Positions 17,598-27,426 are shown, counted from the first letter of the stretch. The stretch: 64,000 nucleotides of DNA from Fructobacillus americanaquae (GCF_024029775.1 NZ_CP097122.1:62001-126000), one strand, 5' to 3'. The notes: generated from the letters alone by a model not told the origin. Numbers and translations are program-made.

Positions 17598-17626
17598 GGG
17601 GCGCAAAAATTTTGTGGCTCCTTTTT
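17598..17626 (+). terminator. Possible terminator after rnhB
   Basis: GGGGC-GCAAAA pairs with TTTTGT-GGCTCC, with one bulge and two G-T pairs, then TTTTT. Imperfect. Confidence 0.5.
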
Positions 17627-17684
17627 GCTCGTTAGCTTGGCACTGGCACAAGCAGTAATTTTTTAATTGAGAAAGGAATTGCTT

Positions 17685-18386
17685 ATGACAGCAATTAAAC
17701 TGAGCCCGCGGTTAGCCGCAGTGAAAGATTTGGTGAATGACCAGGCACGTGTTGCCGATATTGGGTCAGACCATGCCTATTTAGCGGCAGCCCTGTTACT
17801 GGAAAAGAAGAGCGAATTTGCCTTGGTGGGTGAGGTTGCGCAGGGTCCTCTCGAGAATGCTATTCATACGGTGGCCCATTATGGTTTGTCTGACCAAGTA
17901 ACTTGTCGGTTAGCGGACGGACTAGCAGCGATTGAACCCGCTGATCGAATCGAAACCGTTGTAATTGCCGGAATGGGTGGTTTGCTGATTGAGAAGATTT
18001 TGACTGCTGGCCAAGATAAGGGGCCGTTTAACCAATTAATTTTACAGCCGAATACTGATCAGGCGGCGGTTCGTTTGTGGCTAAGTAAAAACAGTTATCG
18101 AATTGATCAAGAAGAAATTGTGCAAGAGGGACACCACCGTTATGAAATCATTGTGGCCGTTCCCGGTCAACAGGAGCTGACCCGTGCCGACTGGACCTTT
18201 GGTCCAAAGCTCCTGCAAGCAAAAAGTCCAGTTTTCTTGGCCAAGTGGAAGCAAGAACGCAGTCGAGCGGCTGAGGTTTTGTCACGATTAGAAAACGCAC
18301 AACAGACAGGCAGTGAAAAGTATGTAAACTTACAAAAAAAGCTCAATTTTATCAACCAGGAGGTTTTTAATGGTCAAAGCAAGTGA
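17685..18386 (+). CDS. trmK: tRNA (adenine-22-N1)-methyltransferase
   Basis: SAM-dependent enzyme that methylates A22 in bacterial tRNAs. It has 233 residues from ATG 17685, with GAAAGGA upstream. It begins with the family pattern KLSPRLAAVKDLV and has the SAM motif VADIGSDHAYLAAALL and the catalytic-region motif VIAGMGGLLI, then LILQPNTDQAAVRLWL. The C-terminal part is a helical coiled coil, as usual. It overlaps the Nif3-like gene by 17 bases, an arrangement found widely in Firmicutes (trmK-yqfO). Confidence 0.92.
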   Translation: MTAIKLSPRLAAVKDLVNDQARVADIGSDHAYLAAALLLEKKSEFALVGEVAQGPLENAIHTVAHYGLSDQVTCRLADGLAAIEPADRIETVVIAGMGGLLIEKILTAGQDKGPFNQLILQPNTDQAAVRLWLSKNSYRIDQEEIVQEGHHRYEIIVAVPGQQELTRADWTFGPKLLQAKSPVFLAKWKQERSRAAEVLSRLENAQQTGSEKYVNLQKKLNFINQEVFNGQSK

Positions 18387-19158
18387 ATTAATTGAACAAA
18401 TTGAGGCCTTTGCACCAAAGTCGTGGGCTGAACCGGGCGATCCAACTGGGTTACAGATTGGCCAGCCGGACCAACCAATTCACCGTGTCTTGACGACCCT
18501 GGATGTACGGCCGGAAGTTGTCCAGGAGGCCATTGATTTAGGGGCTGATTTTATCTGGGCTCATCACGAAGCCATGTTTCGGCCTGCTAAAAACCTCGAT
18601 TTGTCGGACCCACAAAATGCCATGTATGCACTCGCAATTAAAAATAACATTGTGATTTATGCCTCTCATACTAACTTGGATGCTGCCATTGGTGGTTTGA
18701 ATGATTGGTTATGCCAGGCATTTGGGATTGAAAATCAGGTGCCACTTCTGCCAAGTGATGAGGGCAAGCCCGGGATGGGGCGGATTGGTGAGTTGAAGAC
18801 TGCCTTGACCATGGCTGACTTTGCGAAACAGGTGAAGACTGTTTGCCAGGTCGCTGCTGTGCGTCTGATTACCAATGATGCGACTAAAATTGTGAACCGG
18901 GTTGCCATTCTAGGTGGTGATGGTGGTAAGTATTGGCAAAAGGCGCAAGAAGCTGGCGCTGACCTTTACTTAACTGCTGATTTGTACTACCATGTTGGTC
19001 ATGATGTATTGGCCGCTGATTTTGCCGTGTTAGACCCCGACCACCATATGGAAGCCTTGGCCAAAGAACCGATGGCTCAAAAAGTGCAAGAGTGGTTTGA
19101 TGGACAATTACCGGTCACGGCTAGTCAGATAAATACTGATCCCTATACCTATTTTTAG
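18370..19158 (+). CDS. Nif3-like dinuclear metal-binding protein (YqfO family)
   Basis: A 262-residue Nif3/YqfO protein. The family forms hexamers with a two-metal site but its reaction is not established. The metal-binding pattern is visible: IWAHHEAMF with paired histidines, the SHTNLDAA motif, and a late HVGHDVL plus DHHMEALA. It lacks the inserted PII-like domain of longer homologues, so it is the short form. It overlaps trmK by 17 bases and has AGGAGG within the trmK end. The two are expected to be expressed together. Confidence 0.88.
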   Translation: MVKASELIEQIEAFAPKSWAEPGDPTGLQIGQPDQPIHRVLTTLDVRPEVVQEAIDLGADFIWAHHEAMFRPAKNLDLSDPQNAMYALAIKNNIVIYASHTNLDAAIGGLNDWLCQAFGIENQVPLLPSDEGKPGMGRIGELKTALTMADFAKQVKTVCQVAAVRLITNDATKIVNRVAILGGDGGKYWQKAQEAGADLYLTADLYYHVGHDVLAADFAVLDPDHHMEALAKEPMAQKVQEWFDGQLPVTASQINTDPYTYF

Positions 19159-19184
19159 GTCTGTTTGCAAGCAGGAGGTTTTGC

Positions 19185-20426
19185 ATGTCTGAGAAGTACC
19201 CACAGTTAGTGTCTCGTTTCTTACGCTATGTCAAAGTTGATACGCGGTCTGATGAAGAGAGTCAGACGATTCCATCATCGCCAAAAGAAGTTCAGTTTTT
19301 AAAGGATTTGGCCGTTGAATTAAAGGAAATAGGCTTGGAAAACGTCCGCACGATGAAGGATGGCTATCTTTTTGCTGAATTGCCTTCGAATTTACCAAAC
19401 GGACGGGGAACAAAGATCGGCTTTATTTCCCATGTGGATACGGCTGATTTTGAAAGTGAGCATGTCAACCCACAAGAAGTTGATCACTACGACGGACATT
19501 CCGTTTTGGAGTTGGGGACGTCTGGCTACAAGTTGGACCCAGAAGTGTTCCCACATCTCAAGAACTATCAAGGACATGATTTGATTACGACGGACGGGAC
19601 CACCTTACTAGGTTCTGATGACAAGTCTGGTGTGGCTGAAATCATTGCTTTGGCAGAATATTTGTTGGCCCACCCAGAAGTAAAGCATGGTCCAGTTCGC
19701 TTTGCTTTTGGTCCGGATGAAGAAATTGGTATCGGCGCTAATCATTTTGATGTTGCTGCCTTTGATGCTGATTTTGCCTACACCGTTGATGGCGGTCCGT
19801 TGGGCGAATTGGAGTGGGAAACCTTCAATGCTGCGCAGGCCGAGATTGTGATCACCGGTCAAAACGTTCATCCTGGTACTGCCAAGGGGGCAATGGTTAA
19901 TGCCATTCAAGTCGGGATTGATTTTCATAATGCGTTGCCTGAGCATGACCGTCCCGAAAAGACAGAGGGTCGTGAAGGTTTTTATCATTTGATTGATATG
20001 GCAGGAACGCCAGAGAAAGCTACGTTAACTTACATTATTCGGGATCACGATCGGGAAAAGTTTGAAAGCCGCAAGCAAACGCTGGTCCAAAGCGTCGACC
20101 AATTAAATCGGGATTTGCAAAAAGACCGAGTAGCTTTGACCCTAAAAGATCAATACTACAACATGGGTGATGTCTTGAAGGATCACCAAGAAGTTGTTCA
20201 ATATGCCGATCAAGCCATGATGGATTTGGGCATCACACCGGATACACAACCGGCTCGAGGTGGTACGGATGGATCAAAGATTACGTTCTTAGGTCTGCCA
20301 ACGCCAAATCTTTTTGCCGGTGGTGAAAACATGCACGGTCGTTATGAATTCGTGTCAAAACAGGTGATGGAACAGGCAACTGATGTTTTGTTAGGGATTT
20401 TGACAAAGGCGGCAGAGTCAAAGTAA
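19185..20426 (+). CDS. pepT: Peptidase T (tripeptidase)
   Basis: Zinc aminotripeptidase of the M20B family that removes the N-terminal residue from tripeptides in the cytoplasm. The length, 413 residues, is standard. Metal and catalytic residues are in SHVDTADF, LGSDDKSGVAE, FGPDEEIGIGA and TVDGGPLG, and the C-terminal metal site is in MHGRYEFVS. AGGAGG lies upstream. Peptide use is important to lactic acid bacteria that need many amino acids. A strong terminator follows. Confidence 0.96.
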   Translation: MSEKYPQLVSRFLRYVKVDTRSDEESQTIPSSPKEVQFLKDLAVELKEIGLENVRTMKDGYLFAELPSNLPNGRGTKIGFISHVDTADFESEHVNPQEVDHYDGHSVLELGTSGYKLDPEVFPHLKNYQGHDLITTDGTTLLGSDDKSGVAEIIALAEYLLAHPEVKHGPVRFAFGPDEEIGIGANHFDVAAFDADFAYTVDGGPLGELEWETFNAAQAEIVITGQNVHPGTAKGAMVNAIQVGIDFHNALPEHDRPEKTEGREGFYHLIDMAGTPEKATLTYIIRDHDREKFESRKQTLVQSVDQLNRDLQKDRVALTLKDQYYNMGDVLKDHQEVVQYADQAMMDLGITPDTQPARGGTDGSKITFLGLPTPNLFAGGENMHGRYEFVSKQVMEQATDVLLGILTKAAESK

Positions 20427-20468
20427 GCAGACTGGCTTAACTTGATTAATTAAAATTAATGGCAATAA

Positions 20469-20499
20469 AAAAGACTAGGATTTTTTCCTAGTCTTTTTT
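20469..20499. terminator. pepT terminator, bidirectional
   Basis: AAAAGACTAGGA / TCCTAGTCTTTT stem followed by T residues, and preceded by A residues. It lies between convergent genes. Confidence 0.9.
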
Positions 20500-20518
20500 A
20501 AAGTAAACTGTTGGTGTT

Positions 20519-20716
20519 TTAGGCTTGGTTGTCTGCCTTTTCTACATTTGGAGAATCTGACAAGGCAGGTACCAAAACGAGGGCAGCTTCACCAACGATA
20601 ATCGTTACGAGAGCTGTCACACCTGGATTGAAAGTTACGCCGGTCATTTGTCCGACCAAGTAACCAAGAACTTCACCAAACAGTGCACACCAGAAGGCGG
20701 CGGTAATATAGCGCAT
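20519..20716 (-). CDS. Small membrane protein, DUF2929 family
   Basis: A 65-residue protein with two hydrophobic segments (about 3-24 and 31-50) and a polar acidic tail. It matches the DUF2929/YjzD pattern of short Firmicutes membrane proteins that open with MRYI and a GEVLGY-like turn. AAAGGAAG precedes the ATG. A minus-strand promoter, TTGCGA-16-TATCAT (20746-20773), lies upstream. Role unknown. Confidence 0.75.
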   Translation of the reverse strand: MRYITAAFWCALFGEVLGYLVGQMTGVTFNPGVTALVTIIVGEAALVLVPALSDSPNVEKADNQA

Positions 20717-20933
20717 GTTTCCACTTCCTTTATGATTTACCCACTATGATACGCCCCTCTGATAAATTCGCAAGAGAATTTGTTTGATTTAAGGACAACA
20801 ATTTCAGATAAGTGTTGGTTAAAAAGGCCAAGCAGCTAAAAAGGGGCGGGCGATGTTCTTGGAATTTTTCAGCTAGGCAAACAAATTTTCGGTATAATGT
20901 TTTTAGACTAGTGACGCCGTCAAGGAGGACTTT

Positions 20934-23900
20934 ATGTACGCACCATTACAACAAAAAAGCGCTTATTCGCTTTTGCAAAGTCCTAATTCGGTAGAGCAAA
21001 TTATTCAAGTGGCCAAGGACCGGGGCTATCAAGCGGTCTCTTTGGCAGAAGAAAACGTGCTTTATAGCGTGGTTGCCTTTTACAAAGCGGCCAGAAAAGC
21101 CGGTATTAAACCAGTTTTTTCGCTGGTCTTGCAGGTTAATGGCTTGGTGAATGTGGCCACAGCTTTCCCGGTTTTACTGACCGCTAAAAATCAGGTTGGT
21201 TATCAAAACTTGGTTTATTTGTCTTCTAAAAAGATGGCAAATCCTGATCAGGCGCTTCAATTGACTGACTTGACGGGTCACCTCGATGGGCTTTCTTTGA
21301 CTTTGTCGCCAAAATCAGAATTGGGGCAGTTAATTGTTGTCGAAGATTCGGCGGTTAAAAATTACCTGGATCAGTTAACTGACAAGGTTGGTGGAGCTGA
21401 TTTTTACTTAGGCATTAATCCATTAATGTCGGTTCACCACCAAGACCTCTTAGTCGCTTATGCCATGGCCCATCAAGTGCGCTTAATCGCTTGGGACCAA
21501 GTCGATTATTTAAACGAGGAAGATGTTTTTTTTGCTCAAGTTTTGCGAGCCATTAATCAGGGAACTCAGTTAGAAGACTTGGACCTTTTAGCCCGTGAAA
21601 AAGGGGCCTATTACCTCAGGTCACAGGCGGAAATTGCTGAATTGTATCAAAAAAATGCGGCTTTACGTGGTGCTTATCAGAACAACGAGGCCCTGATTGG
21701 TGAGGCGAACGTTGATTTGGCGTTCAAGTCACCAGCCCTACCTGTTTTTCAACAGGATTCTGGGTTGGATTCGAAAACATATCTGACCCAATTGGCCAAT
21801 GCGGGCTTAAAGCGTCGGCTAACGGGCCATGAGGAATCCTTTCAAGACTATCAGGACCGGCTGAACCACGAGTTGACCGTCATCGTGGGGCTTGGCTTTG
21901 CTGATTATTTCTTGATAGTTTGGGACATTGTTAAGTACGCCAGAGACCACCATGTCCAAACTGGTTCCGGTCGTGGATCCGCTGCGGGGTCCTTGGTTGC
22001 TTATACATTAGGGATTACCAATGTTGATCCCTTAGACGAAGGATTGCTATTCGAACGGTTTTTAAATCCTGACCGAGCATCGATGCCCGATATTGATATT
22101 GATTGGCCAGATGACCGTCGTGATGAAATTCTTGCTTACCTTCATGATAAGTACGGTCAGGAATCTTTCGCACAGATTATTACTTTTGGTACTTTGGCAG
22201 CTAAGCAGGCATTGCGCGATACAGCCCGTGTTTTCGGCCTTGATGCCAAGGCACAAAAACGGCTTTCAGAGGGCGTACCGGCTGGTAAAAATGGTCGTAA
22301 GGTGCCTCTGAAAGAAGCCTGGACGGCGCCTGACCAAAAGCTTAAACAGGCGATTTATGACTTGGACTTTGGTCAACTGCTGCTAAAAACGGCTTTGGCA
22401 ATTGAAAACTTACCGCGAAATTATTCAACCCATGCTGCCGGCGTCGTCCTTTCAGACCAACCATTAGTGGCCACGTTGCCGGTTCAAGTTGGCAATGATG
22501 GCTATCTCTTAACTCAAGTTGAGAAGGGGCCAGTTGAAGAACTTGGCCTATTAAAAATTGATATTTTGGGCCTGACGAACTTGAAAATTTTGGCGCAAAC
22601 GATTGCCTTGGCTCAAGACGATCTGCCAGCTGATTTTGATATTAAAAAAATTGATTTTCAGGACAAAGAAACCTTGCAACTTTTTGCCAATGGCAATACA
22701 ACAGGCATTTTCCAGTTTGAGTCGGCTGGTATGAAAAATGTCCTAAAGCGACTGGAAGTGGATGATTTTCATTTGATTGTGGCGGCCACGGCCCTTTATC
22801 GACCAGGTCCTAGCCAACACATCGACCCCTTTATTAAACGACGCTTGAAACAAGAACCCGTGCCGACGATTGATCCTGTCGTTGACCAAATCTTGGCCCC
22901 AACCTACGGTATCTTAGTTTATCAGGAGCAGGTCATGCAGGTGGCTGCTGCCTATGCTGGCTTCTCATTGGCCCAGGCGGATTTTCTTCGTTCGGCGATG
23001 TCCAAGAAAAAGCTTGAGCAGATGGCAGCGGTCAAAACTGCTTTTATAACTGGAGCACAGCAAAAGGGGCACCGTCTTGACGAAGCAGAAAAACTGTTCG
23101 CTTATATCGATCAGTTTGCTAATTATGGTTTTAATAAGTCGCATGCAGTAGCTTATAGTCAACTATCGTTCCAGCTGGCCTACATGAAGGCCCATTACCC
23201 ATTGGCCTTTTATACAGCAATTTTGAATGCCCACCAAGGCGGTGCCGAGAAGGCGCAAGCCTATTTGGCCGAGGTCAAGCAACTCGGTTTGAAGGTTTTG
23301 CCGCCAGATGTTAATACCTCCACTAGGGATTGGTCTATCCAAGCTGGCGCTCTGGTTATGGGCTTGGGCAATATTAATGGCTTGCAAACGGCCTTTGTGA
23401 CAACCTTATTGGATAGTCGCAGTCAGATTGGTCGCTTTGCTAGTTTGCAAGACCTGATCAAGGCTTTGCCTGAGAAATTCCGCGATGAAAAGTTTTTAAA
23501 TCAGCTTGCCTATGCAGGGGCACTTGACCATTTTGGCTATAACCGGGCGGAACTCTTAGCCAATTTGCCGGACTTGATTAATGCGGCTAGTTTTGGTGAC
23601 TTAGTTTTGTCAGAGACGAAAATCAAGAAATTGGCTGATTTACCGTTAGTAGAGCGATTGCAAACGGAAAAAGAGGCCCTTGGCTTTAACTTATCGGGCC
23701 ATCCAACTGAGGCTTTTCAAGCCGATTACGACCGAGGAACCGTGACGGCCATGGTCAATTTAGTTGCTGGACAGCGTGTCAAAGTTTTAGGCCTCGTTAA
23801 AAACGTCAAAATTATCCAGACGAAACGGGGGGACGATATGGCCTTTGTTAATTTAACGGACATGACCGGCAGCGTCGATGTCACCATCTTCCCCAAAATT

Positions 23901-24335
23901 TATGACAAGGTCAAAGCGGTCTTAAAGGTTGGACGCTTAGTTCAGGTAGGCGGCAACACAGAAGTCCGCCAGGGGATCTCTGTTATTGGCAATTTCGTTG
24001 ACGCAGTGGATGCCAGCCAAAGTCAAAATTTTCAAGCTGATTTGGACAAAAAACATCCGGTTCATCAGCAAACAGCACCAACAAGAAAGACTGCTCAGTC
24101 AGGTACATGGTTTTTGCGTCTGGATGAAGACCATGATCAAGAGCCGATTAAAAATCAGCTTTGGCAGGTTATGCAACAAAATCCTGGTGACTACCCGGTT
24201 ATCTTGTATTGGCCGAAGACAAAGATAAGGCGAATGTTACCACAATCTTACAATTTAGCTGGTTCAGACCAGTTAAAGCAGGCATTAGAACAGGTTCTAT
24301 CTAGTAAAAATGTCGTTTTCCGACAAAAAGACTAA
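20934..24335 (+). CDS. dnaE: DNA polymerase III alpha subunit DnaE
   Basis: Replicative polymerase subunit, DnaE1/DnaE type, 1133 residues. It opens with the PHP domain (APLQQKSAYSLLQSP), followed by the polymerase core with GSGRGSAAGSLVAYTLGITNVDPL and the catalytic acids in MPDIDIDW. The fingers region, helix-hairpin-helix and C-terminal OB fold (VKVLGLVKNVKIIQTKRG) are all present. The PHP metal-binding histidines usually seen near the start (HxHS) are absent: the protein reads QKSAYSLL there, so the PHP site is probably not active. AAGGAGG precedes the ATG and a TATAAT lies at 20893-20898. pfkA, often next in Lactobacillales, is missing; pyk follows. Confidence 0.95.
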   Translation: MYAPLQQKSAYSLLQSPNSVEQIIQVAKDRGYQAVSLAEENVLYSVVAFYKAARKAGIKPVFSLVLQVNGLVNVATAFPVLLTAKNQVGYQNLVYLSSKKMANPDQALQLTDLTGHLDGLSLTLSPKSELGQLIVVEDSAVKNYLDQLTDKVGGADFYLGINPLMSVHHQDLLVAYAMAHQVRLIAWDQVDYLNEEDVFFAQVLRAINQGTQLEDLDLLAREKGAYYLRSQAEIAELYQKNAALRGAYQNNEALIGEANVDLAFKSPALPVFQQDSGLDSKTYLTQLANAGLKRRLTGHEESFQDYQDRLNHELTVIVGLGFADYFLIVWDIVKYARDHHVQTGSGRGSAAGSLVAYTLGITNVDPLDEGLLFERFLNPDRASMPDIDIDWPDDRRDEILAYLHDKYGQESFAQIITFGTLAAKQALRDTARVFGLDAKAQKRLSEGVPAGKNGRKVPLKEAWTAPDQKLKQAIYDLDFGQLLLKTALAIENLPRNYSTHAAGVVLSDQPLVATLPVQVGNDGYLLTQVEKGPVEELGLLKIDILGLTNLKILAQTIALAQDDLPADFDIKKIDFQDKETLQLFANGNTTGIFQFESAGMKNVLKRLEVDDFHLIVAATALYRPGPSQHIDPFIKRRLKQEPVPTIDPVVDQILAPTYGILVYQEQVMQVAAAYAGFSLAQADFLRSAMSKKKLEQMAAVKTAFITGAQQKGHRLDEAEKLFAYIDQFANYGFNKSHAVAYSQLSFQLAYMKAHYPLAFYTAILNAHQGGAEKAQAYLAEVKQLGLKVLPPDVNTSTRDWSIQAGALVMGLGNINGLQTAFVTTLLDSRSQIGRFASLQDLIKALPEKFRDEKFLNQLAYAGALDHFGYNRAELLANLPDLINAASFGDLVLSETKIKKLADLPLVERLQTEKEALGFNLSGHPTEAFQADYDRGTVTAMVNLVAGQRVKVLGLVKNVKIIQTKRGDDMAFVNLTDMTGSVDVTIFPKIYDKVKAVLKVGRLVQVGGNTEVRQGISVIGNFVDAVDASQSQNFQADLDKKHPVHQQTAPTRKTAQSGTWFLRLDEDHDQEPIKNQLWQVMQQNPGDYPVILYWPKTKIRRMLPQSYNLAGSDQLKQALEQVLSSKNVVFRQKD

Positions 24336-24343
24336 ATTGTGTC

Positions 24344-24373
24344 TTGTGAATTGGTTATAGAGTGTATTACAAT
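24344..24373 (+). promoter_or_regulatory. pyk promoter
   Basis: TTGTGA (24344-24349), 18-base spacer, TACAAT (24368-24373). Confidence 0.6.
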
Positions 24374-24430
24374 ATGAAAAGGAAGTTGTTTGTAGGCAAC
24401 TCACCAAGATATCAAAGGAGCTATTTACCC

Positions 24431-25849
24431 ATGAAAAAGACGAAGATCGTCTCAACACTTGGTCCATCATCAACTGATGTAGACACAATTGTGAAGTTAA
24501 TCGAAGCAGGTGCGAACGTATTCCGTTTCAACTTCTCACACGGTGATCACGAAGAACATTTGGGCCGTATGCAAGCCGTTGCAGAAGCCGAAAAGATTAC
24601 TGGTAAGACTGTTGGTCGTTTGCTTGATACAAAGGGTGCCGAAATCCGGACTACTAAGCAAGCTGATGGTAAGATTCAATTCTCAACTGGCGATGTATTC
24701 CGTATCTCAATGGACGACAGCATCGAAGGTACAAAGGAAAAGATTGCAGTTACTTATCCTGGATTGTTTGACGACGTTAAGGTTGGCGGACAAGTGCTCT
24801 TTGATGATGGTTTGTTAGCTACTACTGTCACTGAAAAGGACGAAGCAAACAAGGAATTGGTTGTTAAGGCTGAAAACAATGGTTTGTTGGGATCACGTAA
24901 GGGTGTGAACGCTCCTGGTGTTTCAATCAACTTGCCTGGTATCACTGAAAAGGATGCTGATGACATTCGTTTTGGTTTGGACCACGAAATTAACTATATC
25001 GCTGCTTCATTCGTTCGTAAGCCTGAAGATGTTTTGGATATCCGTGCCTTGTTGAAGGAAAAGAACATGGAACACGTTCAAATCATCCCTAAGATTGAAT
25101 CACAAGAAGGTATCGATAACTTAGATGCTATCTTGGAAGTTTCTGATGGTTTGATGGTTCCACGTGGAGACATGGGTGTTGAAATCCCTGCCGAAAACGT
25201 GCCTTTGATTCAAAAGGAAATGATTGACAAGATGAACGTTTTGGGATTGCCAGTTATTACTGCTACTCAAATGCTTGACTCAATGGAAGAAAACCCACGT
25301 CCTACACGTGCCGAAGCTTCCGATGTTGCCAACGCTGTCTTTGATGGTACTGATGCAACAATGCTTTCTGGTGAATCAGCTAACGGTGATTACCCAGTTG
25401 AAGCTGTTGCTATGATGGCCGCTCTTGATGAAAAGGCTGAATCAGCTTTGTCATTGTACAGCCGTCATGCTGATACTTTCTACGGTGATGATGATGTTGA
25501 ATCAGTTGCTTCAGCAGCAGCTCGCTTGTCAGATTCAGTTGAAGCTAAGGCCGTCGTTGTTTTGACTGAAACTGGTTACGCTGCACGAATGGTTTCAAAG
25601 CACCGTCCTGCTGTCATGACCATTGCAATGACAAAGTCAGAACGTGTTCAACGTGGATTGACTTTGAACAACGGAATCTTGCCTGTTTTGGTTGACACAC
25701 CAAAGACTGTTGATGACTTGGTTGCTAAGGCCAAAGAAGAAGCCCAAGCTCAAGGATTGGCAACTGCTGGTGACAAGATTGTTGTTGTGACTGTTGCCCC
25801 AATTGACATGGCTAAGTCAACGAACAACGTTTCTGTTGAAACAATCTAA
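24431..25849 (+). CDS. pyk: Pyruvate kinase
   Basis: Last step of glycolysis: phosphoenolpyruvate plus ADP to pyruvate plus ATP. It has 472 residues from ATG 24431, the usual length without the extra C-terminal PEP-utilising domain seen in Bacillus. Landmarks are KTKIVSTLGPSS, RFNFSHGDHEEH, LLDTKGAEIRT, the active-site IIPKIESQEG with its lysine, and MVPRGDMGVEIP. Codon use is much more biased than that of its neighbours (TTG for Leu, CGT for Arg, AAC and GAA), as expected for a very highly expressed enzyme. It has its own promoter and terminator. Confidence 0.97.
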   Translation: MKKTKIVSTLGPSSTDVDTIVKLIEAGANVFRFNFSHGDHEEHLGRMQAVAEAEKITGKTVGRLLDTKGAEIRTTKQADGKIQFSTGDVFRISMDDSIEGTKEKIAVTYPGLFDDVKVGGQVLFDDGLLATTVTEKDEANKELVVKAENNGLLGSRKGVNAPGVSINLPGITEKDADDIRFGLDHEINYIAASFVRKPEDVLDIRALLKEKNMEHVQIIPKIESQEGIDNLDAILEVSDGLMVPRGDMGVEIPAENVPLIQKEMIDKMNVLGLPVITATQMLDSMEENPRPTRAEASDVANAVFDGTDATMLSGESANGDYPVEAVAMMAALDEKAESALSLYSRHADTFYGDDDVESVASAAARLSDSVEAKAVVVLTETGYAARMVSKHRPAVMTIAMTKSERVQRGLTLNNGILPVLVDTPKTVDDLVAKAKEEAQAQGLATAGDKIVVVTVAPIDMAKSTNNVSVETI

Positions 25850-25860
25850 TAAGTTTACTG

Positions 25861-25889
25861 AAAAAGTCCGATTTTGTCGGGCTTTTTTT
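25861..25889 (+). terminator. pyk terminator
   Basis: AAAGTCCGA / TCGGGCTTT stem (one G-T pair) and a seven-T run. Confidence 0.85.
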
Positions 25890-25942
25890 GTTCTAAATTG
25901 TGTTAAAATAGGGTAAGTTCAACTAAATGAGGTGCGGAATTT

Positions 25943-26944
25943 TTGACAACGCAAACTGAGAAACTATTCACTTTTGAAAACATTGAACAGCAGACCAAAT
26001 TAACGGGTCCAAAGGATCAACTTTTGGTTTTAATAGAAGAAGGCCTGGCCGTTAAAATGCTCGTTCGTGGCAATCAGGTAGCTGTCCAAGGCGATTCGAA
26101 CCAAGCTTCTTTGGCACTTGCCGTTTTGGAAGCACTGACACAATTAATTAAGAAACAAATCTCCGTTGGTCCTGCTGACGTTATCTCTGCGATGACGATG
26201 GCCAAGCGGGGAACGCTGGATTACTTTGCAGATTTGTATAGTGAAAGTATTATCCGCGATAACAAGGGCCGTGCAGTCCGGGTTAAAAACTATGGTCAGC
26301 GCCAATATGTTCAAGCGATTCGCAAAAATGATTTAACTTTTGGGATTGGACCAGCTGGAACAGGAAAAACTTTCTTGGCCGTTGCCATGGCCATCTCGGC
26401 CTTAAAGAAGGGTGATGTTGAGCGAATTGTCATTACTCGTCCTGCGGTCGAGGCTGGTGAATCACTTGGGTTCTTACCGGGTGATTTAAAGGAAAAGGTT
26501 GACCCTTATATGCGCCCGATTTATGATGCCATGAATTCTTTAGTCGGAGCAGACCATGTTGCTCGCCTAATTGAACGGGGTGTCCTAGAAATTGCGCCAC
26601 TCGCCTATATGCGTGGTCGCACCCTTGATGATGCCTTTATTATTGTCGATGAGGCTCAAAATACGACAAATGCCCAAATGAAGATGATTTTAACACGCTT
26701 GGGCTTTGGCTCTAAGATGGTTGTTAACGGGGACCCCTCTCAGATTGACTTACCGCATGGTGTTCGATCTGGGCTGGTTGCTGCCCGTCGGATTCTTCGC
26801 GATGTCAACCGCATCGCCTTTATTAACTTTGAAAGTGGTGACGTTGTTCGTCATCCAGTTGTTGGTCTGATTGTTTCCGCTTATGAGGATGCAGATGCCC
26901 GACTAGCAGAACTAAAAAACGCACAGAAAGAAGCCAATAACTAA
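25943..26944 (+). CDS. phoH: PhoH-family ATPase
   Basis: PhoH-like NTPase of 333 residues, associated with RNA metabolism through its fixed neighbour YbeY. It has the Walker A GPAGTGKTFLA, Walker B IIVDEAQNTT and the motif RPAVEAGESLGFLPGD. A short N-terminal KH-like region precedes the ATPase core. It starts with TTG at 25943 with GGTGCGG upstream. It overlaps ybeY by one base, heading the conserved series phoH-ybeY-dgkA-era-recO of Gram-positive bacteria. Confidence 0.93.
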   Translation: MTTQTEKLFTFENIEQQTKLTGPKDQLLVLIEEGLAVKMLVRGNQVAVQGDSNQASLALAVLEALTQLIKKQISVGPADVISAMTMAKRGTLDYFADLYSESIIRDNKGRAVRVKNYGQRQYVQAIRKNDLTFGIGPAGTGKTFLAVAMAISALKKGDVERIVITRPAVEAGESLGFLPGDLKEKVDPYMRPIYDAMNSLVGADHVARLIERGVLEIAPLAYMRGRTLDDAFIIVDEAQNTTNAQMKMILTRLGFGSKMVVNGDPSQIDLPHGVRSGLVAARRILRDVNRIAFINFESGDVVRHPVVGLIVSAYEDADARLAELKNAQKEANN

Positions 26945-27426
26945 TGGATTTAGCATTAATTGATCAGACGAGCGATGGTGTAACACAGTTTCACCAAGAC
27001 CTTGTCCAATCTGTTTTAAATTATGCTGGTGCCTATCTAGAATTACCAGACAACACTGAGATGTCAGTGACCTTTATGAATAACGATGCCATCCAGGCCT
27101 ATAACCGCGACTATCGTGGCAAGGATAAGCCAACGGACGTCATTTCTTTTGCCATTGAAGAAGATGGCGAGGATAGCCCTGTCTTGCTTGATAAAGAAAT
27201 GGCCGCCGATATCGCTAAAAATATTGGGGATATTTTGGTCTCCGTTGATATTATTGACAGCCAGGCGGAATACCTTGGTCACTCTTTTGAACGTGAACTT
27301 GGTTTTCTAGTGGTTCATGGCTTCTTACACTTAAACGGTTATGACCACATGCTTGGTGATGCCGAGGAAAAAGAGATGTTTGACTTGCAGAGGAAGATTT
27401 TAGATGACTACGGACTTACGCGATAA
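26944..27426 (+). CDS. ybeY: Endoribonuclease YbeY
   Basis: Metal-dependent RNase for 16S rRNA 3'-end maturation and ribosome quality control. The 160 residues include the zinc motif HGFLHLNGYDHMLGD (three histidines) and the DVISFAIEE strand. The ATG overlaps the phoH stop by one base (TAATG), so translation is coupled. It overlaps dgkA by 23 bases on the other side. Confidence 0.95.
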   Translation: MDLALIDQTSDGVTQFHQDLVQSVLNYAGAYLELPDNTEMSVTFMNNDAIQAYNRDYRGKDKPTDVISFAIEEDGEDSPVLLDKEMAADIAKNIGDILVSVDIIDSQAEYLGHSFERELGFLVVHGFLHLNGYDHMLGDAEEKEMFDLQRKILDDYGLTR

